Source of the DNA: Actinernus sp. WN-2022
Taxonomy: Eukaryota > Cnidaria > Anthozoa > Actiniaria > Actinernidae
DNA length: 64,000 nucleotides
NCBI GenBank assembly: GCA_030867875.1
Contig: JAOWCC010001368.1
Span: 868,001-932,000 of the forward strand
Reading direction: 5' to 3'
Shown: piece by piece, positions 1-10,260 of the stretch
Numbering within the stretch: position 1 is the first letter of the stretch
How the letters are laid out: the number at the start of each line of letters is the position of its first letter
Made by a program: the position numbers and the translations under genes
Notes under the pieces: generated by a model
Seen by the model: only the letters and a program-made list of their open reading frames with translations
What the model was told of the DNA's origin: nothing
Database searches by the model: none

Positions 1-196
1 TGGTTGATATCGAGCGATGTTTAACCATAGAATGTTGACTCTATCTATAACCCAGTTTGGTCCACGACTGATCCACTTCTCAATATAGTTATGTATCTGA
101 GCATGCGCTTCTACTATTGCCCCACGGATCTCAGCACTGTTGGTCAAAACGGATTGCGAACTCCTAAAGGTGGCTATCTCATATACTGAACCCTCG
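1..196 (-). pseudogene. Fragment of a Polinton/Maverick-type element gene (region upstream of DNA polymerase B)
   Basis: On the minus strand one frame is open from about 196 to the window edge. It reads through stretches such as AEIRGAIVEAHAQ and GPNWVIDRVNILWLNIARYQ. From memory this resembles the conserved block 'GSGW..ERV..L.L.I.KY.PL' that precedes the polymerase in protein-primed DNA polymerase B genes of Polinton-like elements in cnidarians and insects; that family link is recollection, not a search result. The frame breaks near 190 and the left end is cut by the window, so only about 60 codons are visible. There is no start codon and no catalytic motif. It is probably a decayed piece of a larger element lying left of the window. 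Confidence 0.35.
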
Positions 197-742
197 GGTT
201 TGTGGTTTGTGGTTGACAAAGTCCAACGAATATGTTTTTGGGAGGGGGTCATCGGATGTGACGTCACAATAAAAACGGAGGTGCTGCGCCAGGATCGGCA
301 TATTATATACTACTCCCATTATTACTGCCTGTATAATTCTCTTCTGTTTAGATGTATACGAAGATCGCATCCGACGCTGAAGGTGGTGCAATCAGGCGTT
401 TGTTGGGTTACCTGTGGTCTTTTCCGCTAAGATCTCGATTGGCATCTTTGTGAAAACCTCGGCAGAAAATAGCTTCGGAAATAAAAGACTGATACTTAAT
501 AAACTTGTTTGGGTGATTTTTCCCCAATTTGAGGTAGTATCGTCGTGTACCGTTTAACCAAATACGTCCGGCTAAAATTCTCTGTTTCCCTATGTTTTGT
601 TATGAATAATTTGAGACCAAGACATTTTGTCAGTTGTCAGTTATTTTTCGGTTGTCAGTAAAAGAATCGTCAGTTATTTTTAAGACTTTGTCAGTAGTCT
701 GTTCAGACGCTCGATAAACTGTATATTACAAAAGTATCTCGC
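197..742. other. Intergenic, no gene recognised
   Basis: Short overlapping frames occur on both strands near 179-430, but they match no family I recognise. From about 600 to 715 a run of 'gtcagt' variants (tcagttgtcagttattttt and similar) forms a weak simple repeat. Confidence 0.4.
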
Positions 743-1150
743 CCTTGCTCCGAGTAGAGTTCCTAAGGAGAGAAATCGCTCACTTAATTAATTCATGAAA
801 TGACCATATAAACTAACATAAATTAGCAGTGGTCTTAAAATGTACAAATTTGACAGCATTTGAGCGACGATGGTTGTTTAGTGTAGTGGTTGCGACGTTT
901 GCCTTACGAGTAGGCGGCAGCGGGGTTCGAGTTCCAGAAAATCTCTAAAAAAAAATTACCTCACCATTTTCTTGAAGTTTTTCTTGAGAACCCTAGCTCT
1001 AGGTGGGTAAGATCCTGTGGTTCCGATCTTGTTTACTGACCGGTTAGGTTTTTTTTATTTTTCAGGGTAGGATTTTAGTTAGTCTATATTGTCATTTCAT
1101 GAATAAATTAAGTGAGCGATTCCTCTCCTTTGGAGCTCGTTGCTCCGAGA
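743..1150. repeat. Foldback/TIR element with a tRNA-like sequence in its loop
   Basis: Bases ~743-817 and ~1078-1150 are imperfect inverted copies of each other, about 70 bp each. They share 'aatcgctcacttaatt' and 'tcatgaaatgac' in opposite orientation. The loop of ~260 bp holds a tRNA-like promoter head and the recurrent module described below. There is no coding capacity. The structure is that of a non-autonomous foldback or MITE-like element. An alternative is a SINE inserted inside an older TIR element. Confidence 0.6.
860..1075 (+). mobile_element. tRNA-derived SINE-like sequence
   Basis: A Pol III A box (tagtgtagtggttgcg, ~875) and a B box (ggttcgagttcc, ~923) lie ~48 bp apart, the spacing expected of a tRNA gene. 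The sequence between them does not fold into an obvious cloverleaf with a CCA-compatible acceptor, so this is a tRNA-derived SINE head, not a functional tRNA. It is followed by a body containing 'agaaccctagctctaggt', which recurs at five other places in the window in other contexts. Confidence 0.6.
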
Positions 1151-1280
1151 GTTTTCTTCCGGTTTTCCTCCCTCAAAAAACCAACACGTTAAATTCTAAT
1201 TCGATCTGTGAATTAGCCGGGTCCTGGCTTTGATCAGCCTCTATGGTTGTTTCAGGTCCCGTTAGAAATTCAGAAAACAA
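1150..1280 (+). mobile_element. SINE 3' body fragment
   Basis: The stretch with 'ggttttcctccctc', 'gtgaattagccgggtcctgg' and 'ggttgtttcaggtcccgtta' matches, with scattered changes, the 3' half of the full tRNA-headed SINE at 53,580-53,850. The 5' tRNA-like head is absent here, so this is a 5'-truncated copy of the same family. Confidence 0.65.
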
Positions 1281-1659
1281 ATCAAAAGAGAAAAATATAT
1301 ATCTGTTAAAGAACTACATAAGGTAGAAGGAAAAACAAACAAAACAAAATATTCAGTAGACGACAGATAAGGCAATTCTGAACTTCAAAATAGAAGTTTA
1401 TGGTGTCAACGTACCTTTTACGGCGAAAACCTGATCAGCTGTTTGCAGATGGGATTTAGAGAAAGAGCAGAGGGTAATCGGATTGAATTAAACGATTCGA
1501 TTTAGGTTATCATCGGTACGTATATTAAAATATATCTCAAAAGAATAAATGCAATTGCTTTATACCCACAAGTAGCCCGAGAGCCGTGTCTACTCGCGGT
1601 CTATCTGCCATTACTTGATGCCATCAATAAATGATTTTTCAGCGGTCACAGGAAATCAA
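1281..1659. other. Intergenic, nothing recognised
   Basis: AT-rich sequence with no open frame of note, no paired inverted repeats and no LINE homology that I can see. Confidence 0.4.
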
Positions 1660-2070
1660 TATGTAAATAATTAATTAATTGCTTCAAAAGAAAATAGTTG
1701 GTCAAGTTTCAATTTAAAGGAAGATGTAGTATTAGCTTGTATTACATCGGAGGGCAGCGTATTCCATGCTCGTATTGTTCTTGGGAAGAAAGAGAATTTG
1801 TGATAGTCCGTCACTGAAGAAGGAACTCTGTAGGAGTATTCGTTTATGTTGCGGCTTGAACGACCCATAGGCGTTAAATACTTCTTGCAATCAAATTCGA
1901 CAAGGCCATTATGTATATAATAAAGTATGATTAGTCTGTTCTTGTCTCAAGTGACTCCCAGGTCAGTTCTTTGAGCATTTCACTGACGCTTGATGTGTTA
2001 TGATACCGTTTGAGGACGAAGCGCGCTGCCCGTCTCTGTACCATTTCTATTTTGTGGTTCGATAAGAGGC
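1660..2070 (-). pseudogene. LINE 3' coding remnant (C-terminal end of reverse transcriptase ORF)
   Basis: The minus strand keeps the typical C-terminal region of CR1/L2-like LINE ORF2 proteins: a motif KIEMVQRRAARFV near 2,050, then FPRTIRAWNTLPSDV near 1,770-1,800. The frame breaks at least once around 1,890-1,940. The RT catalytic domain and endonuclease are missing. It is a 5'-truncated, dead copy. Confidence 0.7.
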
Positions 2071-2436
2071 GGCTGTTTTCTCAGGCTAACTAACCCTAAC
2101 CATTAGACCACGAGAGAATTCGCTTATTGCAACTCGTTTGTTTTTGCCACATTAATATCAACTTATCATTAGCATGTTCATAAAATATTGTAGTTTATAA
2201 TATAAAATACGAGAACATTATAAGAACGCGCGATGTCATTGGCTGCTCAGCGTGCTTGATTTAATGAAACAACCTTATCGATTGGTTATACCGGGTTAGC
2301 AGAGAGGTTGTTCCATAACTTAGGACCTAGATCATTATCTCAATGAATGTTGTCCATATGTTACCGTGTGTGGTATTGAATCTAGGTACTGAAGAGTCTG
2401 AATGGCTTAGATTGTTGTTTTTTTCACTCGAAAAAA
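2071..2436. other. Intergenic, with one tRNA-like A box
   Basis: On the minus strand near 2,085-2,115, 'gtggtctaatggttaggg' resembles the A-box arm of tRNA-Glu. The following sequence diverges at once and lacks a B box, so no tRNA is called. Nothing else is recognised. Confidence 0.35.
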
Positions 2437-3085
2437 ACGTCCAGTGATATACATTGTAGCAGTCTACCAGTACAACCAATGGGTCAAATCTTTCGAATTC
2501 TACCTCGCAGCTTCTGGAGTAACCGACAAGAAACAGCAACGAGCCTTGCTACTCCATCTAGCAGGAACCGAAGTACAAGACGTTTTCACAACATTGGTGG
2601 ATACTGGAGATGACTATGCTACAGCCCTAACCAAACTCACAGAGCACTTCGAGCCGAAGCGCACCATTCCATTCGAGAGGAATAAATTCCGTCAAGCTGC
2701 ACAATAAAGCAATCGATCATTATGTAACGAGACTAAAACTGCTCGCCGCTACCTGCGATTTTGGTGACAGAAGAGATGATCAAAGATCAGGTAGTCGATA
2801 AGTGTTCATCTACAAAACTTCGACGCCTGATCTCACTCTCGATCGAATTCGGACCCAGCTCACGCGAGCCTCGGAGAATTCCGCCTGCCAAGTCAGTACG
2901 ATAGACACAACAAACATTACAACTGGTGTCAACTTTCTACAACGCCGCAAAGCACCGAATCGCCGGCCTCAAGTCAACGTTGGCAATCGAGACAACGTGA
3001 CAGAAACCCCCGGGGCCCCAAACCCCGCTATTGCTGTCGCGTACCTGGCACTTCGCCAAGGACCCTAGCCTGCTATGAAGACGTA
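2437..3085 (+). pseudogene. Ty3/gypsy-type gag pseudogene, frameshifted
   Basis: The first open stretch (to 2,707) has the look of a retrotransposon Gag capsid region in Ty3-like elements: W-V-K-S-F-E near its start, LLLHLAG-x-E in the middle and a final block ending RNKFRQAAQ. It then stops. Related sequence (IDHYVTRLKLLAATC) continues in another frame, and near 3,025-3,060 a degraded zinc-knuckle-like segment (YCC..., then HFAKDP in another frame) marks the former nucleocapsid. Several frame changes separate the parts. No protease, RT or LTR is seen nearby. Dead remnant. Confidence 0.6.
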
Positions 3086-3436
3086 TTTTTCCACTCTCAT
3101 AAGTTCGAAGAAAAAAGTAACGTATGCTAACCCAAGCGCTTAATTAGTTTCCAATATGCACACCTCATTGTGTTATGGACCAATCAGATTTTACCTTCCA
3201 TATCCTGGAAAGTGACGTAATGTTACATTTAAAAGGAATTCAGACAATACATTTGCCATTGACCAATCATAGGATAGTTATCACTGGCGCGCCAATTCAC
3301 TGAAATTCTAACAATGGCTTTGATTGGGCAGAAAAATAAAACAAACGTGCTGACGTCATGCTTGCATATTGGAAACTAATTAAGCGATCGGGTAAGCAGA
3401 CGTTACTTTTTTCTTCGAATTTATGAGAGTGAAAAA
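3086..3436. mobile_element. MITE with ~75 bp terminal inverted repeats
   Basis: Left end ~3,086-3,160 and right end ~3,364-3,436 are inverted copies sharing 'cgaagaaaaaagtaacg' and 'cttaattagtttccaatatg'. The interior of ~200 bp has no coding potential. It lies at the 3' edge of the gag remnant. The outer left flank (tagcctgctatgaag) and the same terminal motif recur in a 66-bp palindromic copy at 49,525-49,590. Confidence 0.65.
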
Positions 3437-3869
3437 GGACCCCAGATGCCCTATGCGTATTTTGTGTCAAAATCCAATCATTCAATTCGAACATACTCAG
3501 TACCTTTGATGTAACAGATCTTCCTAGTACAGCCGCTACAGCCATACTACGCAGCATCGATATTTACACTGCTATTACATGTACATATATAACTATCCAT
3601 GAGTATTATTACTTTATTAATCTGTCTCTTAATTAATGTAAATATATTTTAGCTTATATTTCAGCTTAGTTGTCCCCAATTAATAGAGGCTTTTCCCCTC
3701 AGCTATCAGTCTTTGACACATGAATAAAGTTATTATTGTATTTATTTACAGCCAGTGATCCTATGTGAAATGTGGCTGATTACACTTAGTTAGAATACTC
3801 TTTGCTGCCTTCCTAATCCATTACCTGAAGCATTGAGGACATTGAGTCCACAATCATAATGAGAGAGGT
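3437..3869. other. Intergenic, nothing recognised
   Basis: AT-rich, with 'tgaataaagttattattgtatttattta' split around 3,720-3,750 resembling a LINE 3' tail. No coding homology is visible. Confidence 0.35.
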
Positions 3870-4279
3870 ACCACTGTTTGACCCAATCCGAGCTCCAAAA
3901 CCCTGATTACCCCCTTTTTTTGGGGGAAAAACCCTTATTGCCCCTTCTTTAAATTGTTTTCAAAACACGGTCGGATATATATCCCGGCCGGTATACCGCG
4001 TACCGGGATTGCATGCAAAATACGGAACATTTCAAGTCGGGACGTGGCATTGGGTAAACAAATCAGCAGATGAAGTACATAGACAAGTACTGAAGTACGA
4101 ATTAGCGACGTCACAATGTAAGGGAACCTCAGTGCTTGCATGTGGACAGGCGTTAAAAATGCGGCAACAGAATGTATTTTTTTTGACATAGTAGTTAAAT
4201 AAAAACCTGACCCACCCGGGCGGCACATACATAATACGTCACAAACAGGAGTACCCCCCCCCCCCCCCCCCCCCCCCCC
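3870..4279. mobile_element. Non-autonomous repeat element, copy A, ending in a poly-C tract
   Basis: Bases ~3,876-4,180 are a direct repeat of ~5,088-5,380, sharing 'tgtttgacccaatccgagct' and 'taccgcgtaccgggattgca'. The right end carries 'cacatacat', 'agtac' and a run of more than 20 C (4,255-4,279). This is the mirror of the poly-G plus 'gtactt' start of copy B, so the family appears to have G/C-homopolymer termini. The homopolymer creates false glycine/proline frames. It abuts the 3' truncation of the Penelope-like element. Confidence 0.6.
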
Positions 4280-5776
4280 CGGAGCGGCGGTGTTCATTAA
4301 AGCGATCTTTAAGGCGACGCTTAGTTTCTCCTATATATTGAGCATTACAGCGTTTACAATGAACCATGTATATGAGATTTTTAGAATTACAGTCAATGTG
4401 ATGTTTGATGGGCCTGATCTCGCCAGTCGAATGAAATGTATAATTAGTTTGACCATGATTAATGTAGTTACAAGTTAGACAATTATTACCACAGCGAAAT
4501 GAGCCATGGGGGTCGTTAAGATGATCAAGTTTATCAGTACGGAGTTTGTATTTGACTAAAACGTCGTGTAGGTTTTTACTGCGTCGAAAGGCTGCAAACG
4601 GTGGTTTGGAATACGTTTATGCATCGGTTAGATCAGTGAAGAAAGAATGTTAACGTGTTTGCGGATGATGGAAGATACGGATGGTAAAGCCCCGGGGGTA
4701 AAGCAGGGTTATATGTTATTACAAGAGGGACTTGGTTAGACTGTTTGTTAGCTTGTTTGGGTGTGAGTTCTTCTGTCCGTGAGATGGTATGAACGCGACG
4801 TATTTCTTTGTCTAAAAAGGAGCGGTTATATCTACGTTTGTTAAGGTAGGATTTAAGTTCGTTAGTGCGAGAGGTAAAGCTAGGTTTTGTCGGAAGAACA
4901 GATACGGCGTAATCTGAGAGCAAGACTGAAAGGAATAGCGCGTTTGGTGTGTTGCGGGTGACAAGACGAACGTAGTAAGTATTGGTGTTTGTCGGTGGGC
5001 TTGGTATCCCGGCCGGGGGGGGGGGGGGGTACTTAAATGAAAAATGTGTATGTATGTGAGGCCAAGAGGCTCAAACCCTGACCCTGTTTGACCCAATCCG
5101 AGCTCCAAAACCCTGATTGCCCCCTTACCCTAATTTCCCCTTCTTTAAATTGTTTTCAAAACACGGTCGGATATATACCCCGGCCGATATACCGCGTACC
5201 GGGATTGCATGCAAAATACGGAACATTTCAAGTCGGGACGTGTCATTGGGTAAACAAATCAGCAGATGAAGTACATAGATAAGTACTGAAGTACGAATTA
5301 GCGGCGTCACGATATATGGGAACCTCAGTGCTTGCATGTGAGCAGGCGATCAAAATGCGGCAACAGAATGTACATGATAGTAGCTAAAAAAAACTGAACC
5401 CTAACTGCCTAAAAAATACTGAACCCGACCCTGACTGCACCCAAATTATACTCAAATCCTGACCCTGATCTGCCCAAATCAGGTCAAAACCCTGACCCTA
5501 CCTGCCCAAACCGGGCTCAAAATCCTGACCCAGCCCCCGGGCTTGGTACAAAGATCTGTTTCAACTGTTACCGTCATTTATAGAAACTGTAACGTCTAAG
5601 AAAGGTACTGATGTGAATGAGTGAAATGAAGTGAATTTGATAGTAGGATGAATTTGATTAAGGTAAGAAATAAATGTGAGTAGTTCGTTTTCTGTGCGAG
5701 TCCAAATCATGAAAATGTCGTCGATATAACGCTTACCTGTCGAGTTGCGGCAAGCAAACTCTCTCACTCGTTTTAA
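4280..5776 (-). pseudogene. Penelope-like element: RT motif C and GIY-YIG endonuclease, interrupted
   Basis: Reading the minus strand from 5,776: RYIDDIFMIW is the YxDD catalytic motif of a Penelope-type RT, followed by a motif ending VPFLDVTVSI. After an insertion (5,007-5,538) the coding sequence resumes. Near 4,600 is FRRSKNLHDVLVK, near 4,500 is HGSFRCG-NNC-LTC, and near 4,300-4,360 is YMVHCKRCNAQYIGETKRR. The last is the GIY-YIG nuclease core (here Y-M-V...Q-Y-I-G). Several stops and frame changes lie between. The 5' RT domain and the end of the nuclease are missing. It would once have encoded a retroelement integrase-like nuclease plus RT. Now it is dead. Confidence 0.8.
5007..5538. mobile_element. 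Non-autonomous element copy B inserted in the Penelope-like element
   Basis: It is flanked by a 10-bp direct repeat GGGCTTGGTA at 4,997-5,006 and 5,539-5,548, which looks like a target-site duplication; removing the insert rejoins the Penelope sequence. It starts with a poly-G run and 'gtactt', shares ~300 bp with copy A (3,870-4,279), and ends in degenerate ~35-bp repeats built on 'ccctgaccctg' and 'ctgcccaaa' (~5,390-5,538). Confidence 0.7.
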
Positions 5777-5797
5777 ATCTCACTGCAGCGATTTCTT

Positions 5798-6402
5798 TAA
5801 CAATTAATAAATTTCATTAAACACACGGCCGTTCATGGAAAGCAGGCATCTCTATTTTATTCATTTGTTTTTTTATTCATAGTTAAATATTAGTTAATTT
5901 AAGCCATTTTAAATCATCACTTAAGACCTTTCTTTTCAGTAGTAGTTAGTTTTTTATAGTTTATATATATATTTAATTAGATTAATTAGTCTTTTGTAGA
6001 AATAGTTATTTTACTATTGTAAGGGCATCGAGACTTATATATATGCTCCTAATACGTTTTAAATTATTACTTAAGACCTTTATTTTCAGTAGTAGTTAGT
6101 TTTTATATATATTGTAATTAGATTAATTAGTCTTTTGTAGAAATAGTTATTCTACTATTGTAAGAGCATCGAGACTTATGTATGATGCTCCTAATACGTA
6201 TTATTATTATTATTATTATTATAATTATAGTCAGTTATTGTATAGTTAGATATTAGTTAGGTGCATGCGTTATTCAAATGATTAGATATTAACATTGTAT
6301 ACGTACTGATTAGATATTTTAACTATTCCTACTTTTTATAATGCAATCGAAGGCCTGATGTTTTAACCGTGAATAAAATAAAGTTATTACTTACTTACTT
6401 AC
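5798..6402 (+). mobile_element. LINE 3' UTR, left arm of an inverted pair
   Basis: It starts in 'cattaaacacacggccgt', contains 'catggaaagcaggca', and ends 'aataaagttattac' followed by (TTAC)n, a microsatellite tail typical of CR1/L2-like LINEs. An internal ~150-bp segment is tandemly duplicated ('tagtagttagttttt' at ~5,940 and ~6,091). The same 3' UTR lies inverted at 6,774-7,045. A related 'ctgctttccatgagagccgt' occurs in the 3' UTR of the LINE at 20,260-22,373. Confidence 0.6.
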
Positions 6403-6773
6403 GCCACCAGGTATGTGGCTGTGGCTTGTACTAAGCGCCCCTCTCTAATAAACGCCCCTCTTCTAATAAGCGCCCCCCTTCCCAATCACATTAACTTGTA
6501 TGAGAGACATACTTCTTCTAGTATACCATAAATGCGGGCGCGTTGACTACGATAATTTCAACGATTATCGGACATACCATTGTGTTACATTTCATATTGG
6601 CTTTGTTTGTTGATAATAAAGTAAGAGAATCTGAGTGTTTGGTTTAGGAAATTAAGTAAGCGCCCCTCTTCCAATAAGCGCCCCCCCCCCCCCCCCTCCC
6701 CTCCCTCCCCCCCTCCCTCTTAAGGCCTCCGAAATTTGATAAGCGCACCGGGCTCAGTAATAGAAGATTTAGT
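6403..6773. repeat. Spacer between inverted LINE ends, GCGCCCC-rich repeat
   Basis: It holds repeated 'taagcgcccctct' units near 6,433-6,480 and 6,655-6,720, the latter with a long C-rich tract. This looks like a short low-complexity or MITE-type element. No gene. Confidence 0.45.
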
Positions 6774-6992
6774 AAGTAAGTAAGTAAGTAAGTAATAACT
6801 TTATTTATACACGGTTAAAACATCAGGCCTTCGATGACATTATAAAATGTAGGAATAGTTAAAATATCTAATCAGTACGTATACAATGTTAATATCTAAT
6901 AATTTGAATAACGCATGCACCTAACTAATATCTAACTATACAATAACTGACTATAATTATCTAAACTAATATTAACTATGAATAAAATAGGA

Positions 6993-7023
<31 letters not shown>

Positions 7024-7045
7024 TGAAATTTATTAATTGTTAAAT
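6774..7045 (-). mobile_element. LINE 3' UTR, right arm of an inverted pair
   Basis: It is the inverted counterpart of 5,798-6,402 without the internal duplication. It starts with (TAAG)n and 'taataactttatttatacac', and includes 'gcctgctttccatga'. Two copies facing each other across ~370 bp form a large potential hairpin. Confidence 0.6.
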
Positions 7046-7754
7046 AATTTACGGTATATAAGCCCACATATACGGATTAGGCGCGTAAAGACCCCTGGGA
7101 ACGAGGTTGGTCTCGGCAGAGAGAGAGACTGGAGTCGAAACTGGACCAAAACAAACATGGCGGCCGGTGGATCAAAGAGTTTATAACGAGAAATATCGTC
7201 CAGTTTATATCAAAAATACTTCCATTGGAGAGCTAGGTAGTAATCATCAACTGATAAAAACAAAGAGGAAGATGCAAGACTATCGAATGAAGTCGTGAAA
7301 AAGACGGAAGGTTGGTTTTCTTGTTCAAAATATGCATTTTGTTTTCAGTCGAGTCGATGACTCGATCTGACCGAAAAGTATTAACTGAGTTACGTATCAG
7401 TACTATTAGGCTTGGAAATGATCATTGTTACCTAGTCCCTATAAAGGCTCTATTCATAAAGCGTTTTCTGTTTCAATAGTTTATCCGTATGTACAGAAAA
7501 CATTATAATGGACGTACGAAAGAGCGTGTTAAAATATTGCGACCAATACAGTGGCAAATGCAACCAAATTACGGCTCTTTCTAGGTGTATCAACGACAAT
7601 GAACGGAGCGATTGCAGAATACAACGTCAATTTTCAAGGTCTCCCAAAAAAATACAGCTCCGCGGTTCCGCAGACCATAGCAAGCTAAAACGACACTGAT
7701 CGAGTAACACTAACACGAGACTTAGCCTATTATATTATTATAAAAGTCGTTATA
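7046..7754. other. Intergenic, no gene supported
   Basis: Two small plus-strand frames (7,107-7,298 and 7,508-7,699) show no recognisable domain. 'gggaacgaggttgg' near 7,100 looks like repeat sequence. I do not call a gene. Confidence 0.35.
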
Positions 7755-8240
7755 GATTCCAAAAACGATGCCTGCATGTCTATACCCAACCAATGCAAGG
7801 TTATATTTGAAGTGGCTCCGTGGCTCCGTAGTGATGCAATTATAGATTCCAAACACGATACCTGTCTATACCCTACCAATGCAAGGTTATATTTGAAGTG
7901 GCTCCGTGGCTCCGTAGTGAGACATTATAGATTCCAAACACGATACCTGTCTATACCCTACTGTAGTAGAACGAAGCAACATGTATTATGTCAACACTAT
8001 ATCATGGGATTCCTGTGTGTTTTGTTCATCCACGGAGCCGCGGAGCCATGACCTTTGCTTTCCTACTTTGTGATGATAATAAATTCAAAATGGAGGTTGT
8101 AAGACTTAGCTAATCCTAACCCCTTTGCCTAAGATTAGCTACAAAATGACTTTCAATCGCTAATACAGTTAAGTACTATTTCAGTTCCTTAAAACGACTG
8201 CGCGGGCAACTACGGAGCCACAGAGCCAGATATTTCTAAA
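7755..8240. repeat. ~85-bp tandem repeat with 'gtggctccgtggctccgtag' units
   Basis: The phrase 'tctataccc..accaatgcaaggtt' recurs at 7,779, 7,865 and (partly) 7,950, a period of about 85 bp. Each unit ends with 'ggctccgtggctccgtag'. An inverted relative, 'ctacggagccacagagcc', lies at ~8,210, suggesting that the array is part of a TIR element. Confidence 0.55.
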
Positions 8241-8640
8241 GAGCTTCAAGAGTGCCACTGTATTCTGCAATTTAGCCCAATGAACTACAGCAAAACAATA
8301 CCCTGAAATACAAAAAAAACCTAACCTCAGAATACAATGAACTAGAGCAAAACAATACGCTGAAATACAAAGAACCCTAACCCCACAATAGAGTTGTTCA
8401 TTGTCCTGAATTTCAGGACGTTGATACACCTAGAAAGGCCCCAAATTACTACCACTCGTGACTAAAACGTTTCCGGCAGTTGCAAATTTGGCGACTAGTT
8501 TTCACCTAGATAAATGAATAAAGAAATTTCCAAGTCTTGTGTGTTATATGCACCATATGCTTCATTGGGATTTTACAATTTTCAGCAAAATCATGCACCA
8601 TTAACTTTCATTTCCCTTTAACGAACCTTCGCTCAGATGC
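8241..8640. repeat. Short 57-bp tandem duplication and unclassified sequence
   Basis: 'caatgaactacagcaaaaca' at ~8,279 recurs slightly changed at ~8,336. The remainder to 8,640 shows no gene. Confidence 0.4.
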
Positions 8641-9635
8641 CATTTAAAAAAGGGTACAGGTATATTGCTAGTCATGAAGTTGCGAGTTGCTAGTTGTATT
8701 TTTAACTGTAGGGTTTGGATTAGCGGTGATGTATTTATAAAACCCAAAATTAGTGACTAGCTCTAAACTCCCTAAATTAGGCCAGATAAAAAAAATTGCT
8801 TGTTTAGCGTCCCCGCCCGACCTGAGAAATGTCCCCGACCTCTAATTTATTTTATTTTTTATTTTTCATAAAAAACTTTAGAAAGTGTAAATGCGCCCGC
8901 AAACACCAATTCTTGTACCCAGACCCCTACATGTACCACTTAAAATATGCGCCGGCGCATTAAATATTTTAACATCGACGCCATTTTGTTTCTACAACAC
9001 GAGGTCATGAACACGAGGTGAGTGAATAATGTCTAGTCAAGACAAAATAAGCTTCACATAGAAAAAAAAAAAAAAAAAAAACCTCCCTCCCTACCTGGAA
9101 AAATTTAAACGGGTGGACGCTAAACAAGTAATTTTTTTTATCTGGCCTTAGTTAGCCACCCATTGTTGATGGTTAGGGTATTTTTAAATGTAGGGTTAGG
9201 ATTTGCATTAGTTCATAATTATGTATAGGGAGAACGAAGAAGCATGTGGTGTTTAGTGATCTAGCCCTAAAAACTCATAGTAGTGACTAGCTCTAAACGG
9301 CATAAATTCAGTGAGCTAAATGAGTGAGCACCCGTTGTTGACGGTTAGGATATTTTTTAATGTAGGGTTAGGATTTGCATTAGTTCATATATATAGGGAG
9401 AACGAAGAAGCATGTGGTGTTTAGTGATCTAGCCCTAAAAACTCATATGTGACTAGCTCTAAACGCCATAAATTCAGTGAGCTAAATGAGTGGGCACCCG
9501 TTGTTGACGGTTAGGGTATTTTTAAATGTAGGGTTAGGATTTTGGATTCATAACTAGCAACTGCAACTAGCAACTGCAACTAGCAACTTCATGACTAGCA
9601 TATTTCCCACACTCTTTAAAAAATATATTGCGGCT
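8640..9635. mobile_element. Large foldback element with internal tandem repeats
   Basis: 'tgctagtcatgaagttgc' at ~8,668 is repeated inverted at ~9,585-9,603, and the outer 'tttaaaaaag' also has an inverted match near 9,615. Inside, ~165-bp direct repeats begin with 'gttgttgacggttagg' (~9,165, 9,331, 9,499) and carry 'gtgactagctctaaac'. A younger Harbinger-like MITE (8,780-9,147) is nested within. No coding. Confidence 0.6.
8780..9147. mobile_element. PIF/Harbinger-like MITE with TTA target duplication
   Basis: The termini are near-perfect inverted repeats of ~35 bp beginning GGCCAGATAAAAAAAATT. A TTA trinucleotide directly abuts both ends (8,777-8,779 and 9,148-9,150). A TWA target duplication is characteristic of PIF/Harbinger elements, hence the assignment. 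Length is 368 bp. No transposase. Confidence 0.65.
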
Positions 9636-9799
9636 GCAGCTTTTTGTTGTAAGACCACTGGATTCTGTTTTTTGCAACTAAAGATGCGACTCAAACTTTT
9701 GTTTAATTTTGAACCCTGATTAGTGATGTTGTGAAATGTTAGGACTGCCTTCAGCCTTCTTCAGGTAAAAATAAATAAAAACAAAAATCCTAAAAACAC
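9636..9799. other. Short spacer, nothing recognised
   Basis: No feature seen. Confidence 0.4.
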
Positions 9800-10260
9800 A
9801 TGGACATGGTTTACCACAATATCTTATTGACAGGCTACAACGTGTACATAATTCTGCTGCTCATCTTATTACTACCACTCGAAAGTATGAACACATCACA
9901 CCAATATTGAAACAGCTTCACTCAGTGTCTGGTTACCAATCAGAGAGCGTATTTTGTATAAAATTCTATTGTTAACATTTAAAGCTCTCAATGACTTAGC
10001 ACCTAATTACATCAGTGATATGATTCCAAAATTTGTTCCTAAAATGAGACTTAGATCATCCTCAAATAATCTATGGCAAGTTCCATCTGTAAAGCTCAAA
10101 ATGTACGGCAAACGGGCATTTTCCGCTGCGGCCCCAAAACTATCGAACTCACTTTCCAACTTGATTAGACAGAGCTTCTCTCTGGGAAGTTTTAATAGCA
10201 GTATTAAGACATTTCTTTTTAATCAGAAATTCAACTAAGTATTTATCCTATAGCTATTTA
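9800..10260 (+). pseudogene. LINE 3' coding remnant (CR1/L2-like)
   Basis: The plus strand reads a typical LINE ORF2 C-terminus: a block with HNSAAHLITTTRKYEHITP (~9,845), a frame change near 9,930, then YKILLLTFKALNDLAPNYIS (~9,955) and YGKRAFSAAAPKLSNSL (~10,105), ending at 10,238. RT and endonuclease are absent. It is followed by an AT-rich 3' UTR ending near 10,390 in ATT repeats. Confidence 0.75.

Noticed and set aside
2080..2116. tRNA-Glu-like start on the minus strand (gtggtctaatggttaggg).
   Set aside because: Only the 5' arm matches. No B box, anticodon arm or acceptor partner follows.
3935..4297. Minus-strand frame with a polyglycine run.
   Set aside because: Created by the poly-C tract at the end of a repeat element.
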